Below are positions 1-8,712 of a stretch of 64,000 nt of DNA, piece after piece. The notes under the pieces are model-generated. The model ran no database searches, was not told the origin of the DNA, and saw nothing but the letters and a program-made list of their open reading frames with translations. This DNA is from Paraburkholderia translucens (GTDB lineage Bacteria; Pseudomonadota; Gammaproteobacteria; Burkholderiales; Burkholderiaceae): the NCBI RefSeq assembly GCF_020881035.1, contig NZ_JAJITC010000004.1, forward strand, positions 248,001 to 312,000. The letters run 5' to 3'. Position 1 is the first letter of the stretch; each line of letters begins with the position of its first letter. A program made the translations under genes and the position numbers.

Positions 1-208
1 TCATTTGCAATTCGTCAAATATGGCCTCTACCGCGTTGGTCATGGTCGACTCAACTAGGTTGTAAAGCAACAACATCGCGGCGGCCTTCATAGTGGGCGG
101 CAATCCCTTGGGGATGCTGTGGTCCGTCGATTCTGTGTCTTCAAGCCAATCGAGATAGTCTTTGATTTCGGCACATCGTTTGTCGAAGTCAGCGCGAACG
201 GAGTGCAT
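1..208 (-). CDS. HEPN-type protein, MAE_28990/MAE_18760-like (partial, 3' end outside window)
   Basis: I translated the minus strand from the ATG at 208 to the window edge and found 69 open codons with no stop. The peptide contains KAAAMLLLYNLVEST followed by an amphipathic helix (NAVEAIFDELQ). I recognise this as the helical core of the MAE_28990/MAE_18760 group of HEPN-like proteins, many of which are RNases or toxin-like effectors. The catalytic R-x4-6-H motif would lie downstream, outside the window. The start is only 3 bp beyond the stop of the DUF262 gene, so the two are probably cotranscribed and translationally coupled. DUF262 and HEPN proteins are often encoded together. The family call rests on pattern memory from a short fragment. 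Confidence 0.6.
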   Translation of the reverse strand, partial: MHSVRADFDKRCAEIKDYLDWLEDTESTDHSIPKGLPPTMKAAAMLLLYNLVESTMTNAVEAIFDELQM

Positions 209-211
209 TTT

Positions 212-1309
212 TTATACGCGCAGAAGTTGGTCTCGGACGAATTCGATACGGGCTTTCACCTTGGGCCGCGAATTGCTCGCGTCGGAAACTGTATGTTTCG
301 AAAATTCCTCTGACGCTAACCAGTCGGCAATATCTTGCTTCGAGGTATTGAGCGCAGGGTTTTTCAGTAGTGCGAGTGTTACGCCGACAGAAATTGCTTC
401 GAAACGGACTCGTGGAACGGACGAGTTAGTAGGAGATTTCCGGAAGCCAAAGGGAAAATTGTCGCGAACGAACTCAAGCATCGTCACAAAGCGGGCGAGC
501 AACTTCTCCTTATCAAATTTGTTCTGATGGTCCTTCAGGTAGCTGTCAAGGAAGCTTCGCACGCTATGACTGAATTGTTCATAGCGGTCGGCATACGCGA
601 AATAACGAAGTACCATCTCTTCCGCTTCTTCCCTCCTTTGCTTGCGATAGGAAATCGGACACACTTCGTTAAACAGCGGAAGGGCAGCGCATTCCGCGAT
701 GAAATCGTAGAAGGGTCCTGTAAAGATGCCCTTGCGTTTTTCCATCGCCCTGAGCTCGTCGCTGCCTGTATTGATGCGTTCAAATATGTCGCGCCTGACC
801 GATTCCGTTGCTTTCTCCGATAATTCAATCACACGAATAGGGCGCCGCTTGAACTTTCTCTGGCGTGAGAGTTCGATGTCCGAAAAGCTGAATCCGTTCA
901 GTTTGGACAGCTTCTCTAGGCCGTCGAGAATCAGCTCGTCGTTTAGGAAGGCCGCGAGAGTGCGAATGCGTTGCGAACCGTCGACGATTTCGACACGACC
1001 TTCGTCCGAATCGATGTCTTTCGCAAGGGAAGCCGTGAACACATAAGGTATCGGGAGACCCAGCATCACCGACTCGATGAACTTGCTTTGACGGTCGGGG
1101 TTCCATACGAAGTCGCGCTGGTAGGCCGGAACGAAAAGTTCGTTAGCGTCCTCGGGCTCTCCTTCGAGATACTTCTGCACGATGAGTTCGACCGTGTATT
1201 CCTTTGTTTCGTAGTCGACGTCAGTTTGCAGCTCACGAACCTGCGCTTCAGCTGCCGTTTTGTCTTCGTCCGTGATAAACCGCAGCTGGTTTCGTGCTGT
1301 CGTTGCCAT
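212..1309 (-). CDS. DUF262 (GmrS/ParB-like nuclease-fold) protein
   Basis: A 365-residue cytosolic protein with the DUF262 signatures: PAYQRDFVW at residues 61-69, EIVDGSQRIRTLAAF around 107-121, and a later FERINTGSDEL. DUF262 has a ParB/sulfiredoxin-like fold. It forms the N-terminal half of the type IV restriction enzyme GmrSD and of several other defence proteins, where the DGQQR-type motif binds nucleotide. Here that motif reads DGSQR. The C-terminal DUF1524 (HNH) nuclease half of GmrSD is absent, so it probably needs a partner. It lies 53 bp after the methyltransferase gene and 3 bp before the HEPN gene, at the promoter-distal end of the putative Druantia-like operon. It may be an accessory module rather than a core component. 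Confidence 0.8.
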   Translation of the reverse strand: MATTARNQLRFITDEDKTAAEAQVRELQTDVDYETKEYTVELIVQKYLEGEPEDANELFVPAYQRDFVWNPDRQSKFIESVMLGLPIPYVFTASLAKDIDSDEGRVEIVDGSQRIRTLAAFLNDELILDGLEKLSKLNGFSFSDIELSRQRKFKRRPIRVIELSEKATESVRRDIFERINTGSDELRAMEKRKGIFTGPFYDFIAECAALPLFNEVCPISYRKQRREEAEEMVLRYFAYADRYEQFSHSVRSFLDSYLKDHQNKFDKEKLLARFVTMLEFVRDNFPFGFRKSPTNSSVPRVRFEAISVGVTLALLKNPALNTSKQDIADWLASEEFSKHTVSDASNSRPKVKARIEFVRDQLLRV

Positions 1310-1362
1310 GGTAAATTACCTGAAATGTTCCGTATCTCGCGCTGCGTCCCTCAACATCAATG

Positions 1363-2688
1363 TCAGGCCGGCAGCAGTTCCAGCTGTCTTTCAATCCTGG
1401 GTGGAATCTCGCCACCCAGCAGCTCAACATGGCGCTCCACTGCCGCTATGAATGCGTCGTCAAACTTGAGCTTGGCGCGACGGGTTCGGGTCAGGAAGCC
1501 GAGTGCTGCTTTCAGGGAAAGCGAGTCGCCTTCATCCATCAAGAATTCGGAGAGCGAGGGTGGTCGATGCCCTAATGGGTCGACGCCTATGGATACCTGA
1601 TATCTGCGCTTCCCATCAAAGCGCGCGGCCCGTGGAATCCGGCCTGACGCCGGAAACTCGCCGTCTAGTTGTCGGTTATAAGTCCCTGGGTCGCTCAACC
1701 GTTGCCCCAGCCATCGGGCGACTGGTACGCTGACTGCACTTCCAACGAGACTCCAGCGAAAAGACGGTCGGACGGCATTCTCGGCGGGTTCTGTCCACCC
1801 CGGTGCAAATCCCTGCAATCTTTCCGCGTCCCGGATGCTCGGCTTGACGATTTTTCCATCTGGCAGTAGCACCGCCGGTGGCGACGGAATGCCAATCGTC
1901 GAGCCATTTTTGAGTGTCGGGATGCTGTCGACGGCCCATCCGAGTCCCGTTAGCCCCTCGGTCCAGTAAAAGCCATGCGCAATGCGACCCACGTCGGTCT
2001 TTGGACGAGTAAGCGTGTTTTCGTCGGCAAGAAGCACCTCTGCAGGGTCGATTTCGCGCGAAGCCACCATAAAGACTCGTTCCCGCCGCTGCGGCAGGCC
2101 GAATGCAAAGGTATCGACGACGCGATATGCCCAGCGATAGCCGCGGCGCTCGAACTCGTCAGCGATAGCCCGCATGGCTGCGCCTCCGGTTAGTTGCAGC
2201 ATGAAGGGCACATTTTCTATAACAACGGTCGGGATGCGCCGTCGGGACAACAGGCGGAATACCTCCGCAATGAGCCCGGACTTTTGGCCGTCAAGCCCCG
2301 CACCGCGACCGGCTTGACTCAAGTCTTGGCATGGGAAGCCGGCGCAGATTGCGTCGATGTCGGACGGCAGGGACCTCAGCGTCGTTATGTCGGAATGATA
2401 AGGCACGTCGGCGAAGTGGCGTTTTAGCACTGCTTCGGCCGCTACATTAACGTCGCAGAGCAGTCCGCTGCTGTGTCCTGCCCTCGCCAGGCCGAGCTCG
2501 AATCCGCCGATTCCGGCAAAGAGTCCTGCAAATCTCATTTTTTCATCTGTCGCTGTTTCGAGGCGCGTGCGAAACCTCATGCCGGGATTGAGTCGCACTT
2601 CTCTGACGCGTTTACCCAGGAACCGGATTACCGCGCGCCACCCGGAAGGATACTCGAGTTTGCCAACGACCTTGAGGATTTTTAGCAA
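1363..2688 (-). CDS. druM: DNA (cytosine-5) methyltransferase, DruM-like
   Basis: A 441-residue C5-cytosine methyltransferase with the motifs in order: FAGIGG (motif I, SAM binding, residues 57-62), GFPCQDLSQAG (motif IV with the catalytic Cys, 118-128), VIENVPF (motif VI, 156-162), PQRRERVFM (motif VIII) and a motif IX/X-like RDAERLQGF. It should transfer methyl groups from SAM to cytosine in a sequence-specific way, perhaps marking host DNA as self. The longest reading frame starts at a TTG (2688) and carries about 50 extra residues before motif I. An ATG at 2538, directly before motif I, or one at 2580 could be the true start. The gene lies 152 bp after the giant helicase gene, as expected for Druantia type II, which is defined by a cytosine methylase beside the DruE helicase. 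Confidence 0.85.
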   Translation of the reverse strand: MLKILKVVGKLEYPSGWRAVIRFLGKRVREVRLNPGMRFRTRLETATDEKMRFAGLFAGIGGFELGLARAGHSSGLLCDVNVAAEAVLKRHFADVPYHSDITTLRSLPSDIDAICAGFPCQDLSQAGRGAGLDGQKSGLIAEVFRLLSRRRIPTVVIENVPFMLQLTGGAAMRAIADEFERRGYRWAYRVVDTFAFGLPQRRERVFMVASREIDPAEVLLADENTLTRPKTDVGRIAHGFYWTEGLTGLGWAVDSIPTLKNGSTIGIPSPPAVLLPDGKIVKPSIRDAERLQGFAPGWTEPAENAVRPSFRWSLVGSAVSVPVARWLGQRLSDPGTYNRQLDGEFPASGRIPRAARFDGKRRYQVSIGVDPLGHRPPSLSEFLMDEGDSLSLKAALGFLTRTRRAKLKFDDAFIAAVERHVELLGGEIPPRIERQLELLPA

Positions 2689-2840
2689 ATATTGCGGCTT
2701 TCATGTGCAGACGGTCGACGCGCCGCCACTCCCGCGCGTCAGTGGGTGAGGCAGCAGGCGAGTGCAGCACGCCTGGCACCGCTGGCGCTCCCGCCCGGTG
2801 GGTCCGGAGTCGGGAGCGTATGGCTGCTCGCGGGGGAGGC

Positions 2841-5800
2841 TTATATCAGTCCATGCTTCTGGGCATGCTCACGTGCCGCGAAAAGGACCCGCTGCGGCCG
2901 CCTTGCCGCCTGGAACGTGTCAACCAACAACGTCGTTCCCGAAAACCCGTCTGCGCATTTCTCCAGCACGGCCTTTCTCGACCAGAACGGATGAACGATT
3001 ACGTATCGACGCGTAGTATTGCGCTCCTGTATCGACGGCAGCCGCAGGGGGCCAACCCGCTTCAGGTCGTATAGGTCGGGGCTGAGTGCGGCAATGTCTT
3101 CCGCCGCGCGCCAGGCCAAATCCGGCCAGTCGGCGAGCTCAGGGGAGGCGGCCCAGTTGCCGTCTAGGCCCGTTATCGACGACGCGTCGAGAAATACCCG
3201 GAGCATCGACAGTCCGAGCCGCCAGTCCAGCAAACCGTGATAGGCCCGGTTGCCATACCGCTGCATACACTCGTAGCAAGCCTGTGAGCATGTACCGCGA
3301 TGCGCCTCGTGAAAGTATGGTGCAACGAGGCTGTCCGATAGCGGGGCGTCGACCATGGACTTCGCGAGCCTGACGACGAGCGGAGGATTTCCATTGGCAA
3401 GGCGGTTTGAAAATCCGGCGCCGTTCACGAGGAAGTCTGCAATCTGCAGCAACGGCCTGCCGTTGCGCAGGCGCGGCTCCAAAGCCTCGAACTCGTCGGG
3501 TGCGATATCGAGTTCGAGGGAGGCCCGCTGCATCAACAGATGAGTCGCGCTAATCAGCGCCGCGCGGACCGAGGTGTCCCCGAAGTCGCGACCAACCCGG
3601 CCGATATCCAGCGCTTCCGGAACCCGGACGGGGGTGAGATACACGGCGTCCGTCTTCTTACGTGCCATCAGCCGGACCGCTTCATCGGTCAAATCTGTAT
3701 TGCGTCGCGCAGCGCCACGCATATCCAGTTCGGCGAATTTTTCTTCGGTAAGCAGTTGACCGTCCAACGACCATTTCCGATTTCCCGGTGCCGGCACCCG
3801 GTGGTCCTTTGTCGGGACCATGGCGAACGGCTGGGCAGCACCGGAATCATCGAGCTTGCCTTCGTTGAGCCGGAGAACGCGTGCGTCCGCTGTCGTGCCA
3901 ACCGACATGTTCGAACCGGGCACGCTGTCGAGAGAGACACTTGAGGCCTCAGTCGTCGTTACGCGCCGGAACACGGGCGCTAGTTCTCCTTCCTCGACAG
4001 ACTTAGGCCGAAAATCAGTGGTGAAAGCAACCGGACTGGTGTATCTCGTGAATCTTTCGCTTGGAATGTCACATTCGCAATCCACGCATTGGACCACTTC
4101 GCCCGGGAGGTCGGCCAGACTCGACACGGCCCCGCAGGACTCGCAAAACGCGATGTATCGGATTTCTGCTTTCCACGACCCGAACGACGTCGCGCGATTC
4201 GGCTGCACATCGGGTTCGCGCAGCGCCGGCGAGAAGCCGATTGACTCGTGCTTTCGTTTGTCGCGAACTAGCGAACGTCCCGGTGCAAACTCGTAGACCG
4301 CGATATCAAGGTCCCGGTCAACGGTTGCGAATTCAGGAGTGTTTTCCTCGTTGTTCTCGATGCCCACGTACAGGTCGCGTACCCTTGTCGGCATGCCGTA
4401 CATGGGCAGCAAACCCTGTTCGGCAAGAAACTGTGCCAATGGCAGTGGACTGCCCGCCCCTTCTCCGGCAAGGGACCAGACGTGGTGCGCCAGGTGTTGC
4501 GGCGTCATTGCGTCCTTCATGGTCCTGGCTTGGGTCGTGTCCTGGTCGGACAGGGCATCGATGACCCGGTCCCGCGTTGCGAGCGTTGCAGCCAGCGCTC
4601 CCTCAAGCCGACTACGCCAGTTGCCAGTGGCGGCGTAGAAGCTGGATGCGGGCGGAAACTCGCCATGCGTATCTGTCAGGTCATCGCCTGGGTAAGCGGG
4701 ACCGTCTTCATCCCGCAGGCGTCCAAACGCGGCAGCCATCCAGGCCTTCCGCACAATCCGTTCGACAATCACGACATGCCCGGTGGTCAGGAACGGCGGA
4801 GGCGGTACGTCACCGGTTATTCGCTTTGGATTGCGGAAATAGTGGAGGTCGTGACTCCGGCTCCGGCACAAGGTAACTACCATTGAAAATGCCTGACCAC
4901 GGCGACCCGCCCGACCGACGCGTTGTTGGTAGTTGAATCGCTGCGGCGGCATGTTTGCCTGATACACGGCCTGCAACGCACCAATATCAATACCAACCTC
5001 CATCGTCGTCGTGACCGACAGCAGGTCGATTTCGTTGATGCGCTTGAAGAGCTCAAATTCAGGCGACTTCTTTTCTCCGACGAAAATTCCCTTGAAGGCT
5101 CTGAGTCGGGCAGCCGGCGAGCCAGTCTGCCCTGTGAGCTCCTCGCAATGCAGTCGGAACGCCGATTCGTTGCCCGATTCGGAACGCATCGTGCGTCGCG
5201 CCAGGAAGTTCGAGTCCCACAGCTGTTCGACATTGCCTTCCTGCTCCACAGGCAATGGGTCAAGACAGCGCGTGCATATGCCAGTTCCTCGGTGAAGGTG
5301 AACGCGGCCACAGTTCTTGCAACGATAGTAGGGGTCTCCTCGTTGGCTCAGCCTGACGTAGAGTTTGCTGAGCTCCACGATACCGTGTGCATGTTCGAGG
5401 GCTTTGAATTTATCGAGCACGTCGTCCAGTTCAACGACCGGCGCCGCGGGTACGCTGGCGCGCGCGAACTTGAAAATCCGGTGCCTTGGGCCAAACTCCT
5501 GCGCATTGTCGACATGGGCCGCTTCGTCGGACCAACGGTTTCCTGCTACACGATACGCATCTGCGAACACCCGCAGGTAGGCATCGAGCCGGTTCGAATC
5601 ATTGGTCTGGCTGGCGGTCATCGACGGATAGCCAATACCCGTCTCCTCGAGCGCGAAGTAGGTCTTCGCGAACAGCACTTCGTAGGTCAACGGACGCTGG
5701 TCCTCACGAATCTCGGCACGAGCTTCCCCAGCCTCCCCGCTGTCGCTGTGTGCGGGCCATTCCGGCTTCCCGCTTGCTCCAGCAGGAATGACCCAGTGAT

Positions 5801-8687
5801 TCCACGGCTCATTCCGGATGTATCCGATACCGGCGGAGTCCGTCGGATGAATGCCAAGCTCGACATGTCGCCGCAGGTAGGAGCGCAATTCGTTCGAAGT
5901 CAGCAGTACCGGTTCTATTACCTCGGCAAGTGCGACCCGTGACGGGTCAGTCGCAAGCTGCAACTTTGCCAGCTCATCGGAGAGCCTCTTCAGCTCCAGG
6001 AAGTCCCCCCTCGCGAGTGCCTCCTTGGCCTGTTTTTCCTTCTCCTTGCGTGCTTCTTCAGTTGGCCGCGCGGAAGCTACAAACTTCAGCGCTTCGATGA
6101 GCATCTGCCTGCGGGTATCCTGATGGTGCCGGCGCTCGATGTCCAGTGCGGCACGTGCCGCATCCTGCCGGCTGTCGGAAAAGACCACGGACTTGGGTGT
6201 TCTGCCGCTCACCTTCAAGGCCGAAAACAGCTCGGTCGCGAGCAATTGCGACGTTTTCGCGAAACCGGTACGAAAACTTCGCAACGGCGACAGGGCCCCC
6301 ATCCCTGGCCTGCGCCTGCTGTAGTCGGTCCCGCAAGCGGGGCAGCAGCGTGGTGAAGCCGACCCGGGCTTCTTGGCCAGGTCGTCCGCCTGATTCATGT
6401 GGAAGAGCCTTCCCGCGAGACGCGAGTTGTCGGAAGAGACAACGGGCGTCACCATCGCGTTGCGCGTATCAAGAGACGCATCGGGCCAGTGTTCGTGCCT
6501 GGTCTCACCGTCCTTCGGCTCGTCCCGCCGCGGCCAGAAAATCGCGTATTCGTTGTAGCTGAGGCTTTCGTAGTTGGTAATCGCGGCAGCTTCGGGTAGC
6601 TGTTCCAGGTTCGGCGCAGTCGTCAGCAGTTCGGTCGCCCCCAAGTTGTCGTCGGCGTTTCGACGTCCACCGACAAACAGTTCGCCGCATGCTTCGCAGT
6701 ACACGAGCTCGAACAATCGCCGGGTCAAACCGTCATCGCACCGAGCATGCGTGAGACCGCGCTCAACCGAGAGCCCGTCGAAGTGTAGTTTTCCGCCACT
6801 GTCCCGATAGGGTGCGGCGAACATACCCTCGATACTCCGGAAGAAGGAATGAAGGCGGACGCTGGGGAGTCCGTCTGGAACAGTAATGCCGTAGAGTTCG
6901 GGCGTTGATATCGTGTCAGCAAGCCCGCGCAGGATGCACAACCCTCGAACGGCTTTCTCGGCGTCGATGCCATCACTTCCAAAAAGTCGCTGGGCGATTT
7001 CACTGACCGCGGTGGCACGCAGCACTGTGGACGTTCCATCGCCGGTCGTGCAGGCATGAACAATTGCGGATGACGCGGCGGCAATCACTTTGGGCAGAGC
7101 CGCGGCGACATCCGTTGGATTTGCGTCTATTCCCAACGACCTCGCGACACGCGTGATGGCGACGTCGAGCGCGGATGTGCGCGCGGTTACTTGTGGAGCA
7201 AAATCAGAGCCGTTGACGTCCAGGACGGCGGCGAGCTCCACGAACGGCTCCGCAGAGAGCGGCAGCGCGCCATCGAATCGCTGTGTCAGTTGCCGTCCAC
7301 GCACGATTGCATTGCGCCAGTCTGCGGGTGTGTCAAAACCGGGGTTGCCGGGTTCCCGGGCTGAGCCAAAGCTGCCGAAAAAATCAAACAGATATTGGAG
7401 ACTGACCTCCGAGTCGGGACCCTCGTCGGGCAATGAGGCGCTCGACGCGAGAATCCTGACCTTATGTCGATGCTGCGGTCTATCGAGACCCAGCTTGGCG
7501 AAGAGGCTTCTCAGGAGGCCAACGACTTCCATTCCGGCCGAGCCGCGTACCAAGTGAAGCTCGTCCATGACCAGAAAGAAATAGGCATCGTCGTTTTCTT
7601 CGAGCCATTTGCGAGTCGATGTGAAGATTGGTTCGTCAACCTCGCGCACGAGCATCGTCGCGAGCATCGACGTATTGGTAATCAGGATATCCGGCGGGGT
7701 CGCCTGCATGTCCCAGCGGGTGACCATTTCTGCGCCATCGAGCGAGGGAAACAAAAACCTTGTGGGTTCAGGGCCCTCCCGACCAGCCGCGTGTGCATCG
7801 GCAAGCTCGCGCGCATCATGTTCGCGCGCAAGTGTCTGCGTGTTTGCCAGGTCGCTCATCCGGCTGCGCATCGTCTCCATGCGTCGCGCCCGCTTGCGTT
7901 TTTCCTGTGCAGTGTTTGCCCGTCGAGGATGATTGAGATGGCCGGTGACCGGCGCGGCGCCAGTGTATCGGCCAAAGAAAATGCGATTTCCGCTGAATCG
8001 TTCATCCATTACGGATGTGGCTTCGTCGGAGTCGAGCGCACGGCGTAGCCGCGTCATCTGGTCTTCGACCAGCGCGTTCATCGGGTAGATGAGCAACGCG
8101 CGAACAGCTTTGGGTCGGCTGGGACTTTCATTGGACCGTTGTGCGACGAAATCCCGTCCAGCTTCTTTGTACCATTCGTTCGAGAGCTTTTCGCCATGTG
8201 GCGCTGGCCACCGCACGGCCTCCTGAGCGATGGTCGCGAAGATGGGCAGCATGAATGATTCGGTCTTTCCGGAGCCTGTTCCCGACGTCACGATTCCAGG
8301 CGTACCGCGACCCACTCCGCGTTCGAGCATCTGCCATTGATGCAGGTAGGGGCGCACATTACTGGTTCGCCGTACGTCCTCTCTGCCGGATGTTTCGCCG
8401 GGAAATAATCCGGACAATGCCAGTTCGACAAAGGCGCGTCGGGCCGCACTCGAAAAGGAGCGCAGCGGATTCCCCGAGTCGAGCAGGACGAGGTCCTGAA
8501 GGAAGTGCGCCACCTGCTCATAGCGTGGCACCGGCTCGAGAAAGGGCTCCGTGGTTAGAGTGCCGTGTCGAGTTAGCAGTTCTCGTCGCGCTGCCGAGAC
8601 TGACTGGTCGCGAATCCGGAAAGCGGTTTCCAGATACGACAGGAAGAATTCCCGGATTCTATGGGTGGCGCCTATTGGGTCGAGCAT
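2841..8687 (-). CDS. druE: Giant DEAD/DEAH-type helicase with DUF1998, DruE-like
   Basis: A 1948-residue SF2 helicase. Walker A GTGSGKTE lies at 136-143, motif Ia-like YPMNALVEDQ at 201-210, Walker B DELH at 375-378, and motif III ASSAS near 415. The second RecA domain follows, with VVFSDSRQD near 834, motif V TTTMEVGIDIG at 1226-1236 and motif VI QRVGRAGRRG at 1255-1264. Zn-ribbon-like Cys pairs occur near 782, 1123 and 1138. The C-terminus has the DUF1998/MZB signature CSQACYECMQRYGNR. A single polypeptide of about 1900 residues joining helicase and DUF1998 is characteristic of DruE. DISARM instead splits these functions between DrmA and DrmB. It is the presumed DNA-translocating effector of the operon. 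It starts 25 bp after the preceding gene. Confidence 0.82.
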   Translation of the reverse strand: MLDPIGATHRIREFFLSYLETAFRIRDQSVSAARRELLTRHGTLTTEPFLEPVPRYEQVAHFLQDLVLLDSGNPLRSFSSAARRAFVELALSGLFPGETSGREDVRRTSNVRPYLHQWQMLERGVGRGTPGIVTSGTGSGKTESFMLPIFATIAQEAVRWPAPHGEKLSNEWYKEAGRDFVAQRSNESPSRPKAVRALLIYPMNALVEDQMTRLRRALDSDEATSVMDERFSGNRIFFGRYTGAAPVTGHLNHPRRANTAQEKRKRARRMETMRSRMSDLANTQTLAREHDARELADAHAAGREGPEPTRFLFPSLDGAEMVTRWDMQATPPDILITNTSMLATMLVREVDEPIFTSTRKWLEENDDAYFFLVMDELHLVRGSAGMEVVGLLRSLFAKLGLDRPQHRHKVRILASSASLPDEGPDSEVSLQYLFDFFGSFGSAREPGNPGFDTPADWRNAIVRGRQLTQRFDGALPLSAEPFVELAAVLDVNGSDFAPQVTARTSALDVAITRVARSLGIDANPTDVAAALPKVIAAASSAIVHACTTGDGTSTVLRATAVSEIAQRLFGSDGIDAEKAVRGLCILRGLADTISTPELYGITVPDGLPSVRLHSFFRSIEGMFAAPYRDSGGKLHFDGLSVERGLTHARCDDGLTRRLFELVYCEACGELFVGGRRNADDNLGATELLTTAPNLEQLPEAAAITNYESLSYNEYAIFWPRRDEPKDGETRHEHWPDASLDTRNAMVTPVVSSDNSRLAGRLFHMNQADDLAKKPGSASPRCCPACGTDYSRRRPGMGALSPLRSFRTGFAKTSQLLATELFSALKVSGRTPKSVVFSDSRQDAARAALDIERRHHQDTRRQMLIEALKFVASARPTEEARKEKEKQAKEALARGDFLELKRLSDELAKLQLATDPSRVALAEVIEPVLLTSNELRSYLRRHVELGIHPTDSAGIGYIRNEPWNHWVIPAGASGKPEWPAHSDSGEAGEARAEIREDQRPLTYEVLFAKTYFALEETGIGYPSMTASQTNDSNRLDAYLRVFADAYRVAGNRWSDEAAHVDNAQEFGPRHRIFKFARASVPAAPVVELDDVLDKFKALEHAHGIVELSKLYVRLSQRGDPYYRCKNCGRVHLHRGTGICTRCLDPLPVEQEGNVEQLWDSNFLARRTMRSESGNESAFRLHCEELTGQTGSPAARLRAFKGIFVGEKKSPEFELFKRINEIDLLSVTTTMEVGIDIGALQAVYQANMPPQRFNYQQRVGRAGRRGQAFSMVVTLCRSRSHDLHYFRNPKRITGDVPPPPFLTTGHVVIVERIVRKAWMAAAFGRLRDEDGPAYPGDDLTDTHGEFPPASSFYAATGNWRSRLEGALAATLATRDRVIDALSDQDTTQARTMKDAMTPQHLAHHVWSLAGEGAGSPLPLAQFLAEQGLLPMYGMPTRVRDLYVGIENNEENTPEFATVDRDLDIAVYEFAPGRSLVRDKRKHESIGFSPALREPDVQPNRATSFGSWKAEIRYIAFCESCGAVSSLADLPGEVVQCVDCECDIPSERFTRYTSPVAFTTDFRPKSVEEGELAPVFRRVTTTEASSVSLDSVPGSNMSVGTTADARVLRLNEGKLDDSGAAQPFAMVPTKDHRVPAPGNRKWSLDGQLLTEEKFAELDMRGAARRNTDLTDEAVRLMARKKTDAVYLTPVRVPEALDIGRVGRDFGDTSVRAALISATHLLMQRASLELDIAPDEFEALEPRLRNGRPLLQIADFLVNGAGFSNRLANGNPPLVVRLAKSMVDAPLSDSLVAPYFHEAHRGTCSQACYECMQRYGNRAYHGLLDWRLGLSMLRVFLDASSITGLDGNWAASPELADWPDLAWRAAEDIAALSPDLYDLKRVGPLRLPSIQERNTTRRYVIVHPFWSRKAVLEKCADGFSGTTLLVDTFQAARRPQRVLFAAREHAQKHGLI

Positions 8688-8712
8688 GTCGTTTACCGTG
8701 ATTGTTGTGTCT

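Noticed and set aside
2841..8687. DISARM (DrmA/DrmB) as the identity of the helicase operon
   Set aside because: DISARM has separate helicase and DUF1998 proteins plus a PLD nuclease. Here both domains are in one 1948-residue protein and there is no PLD protein, so Druantia fits better.
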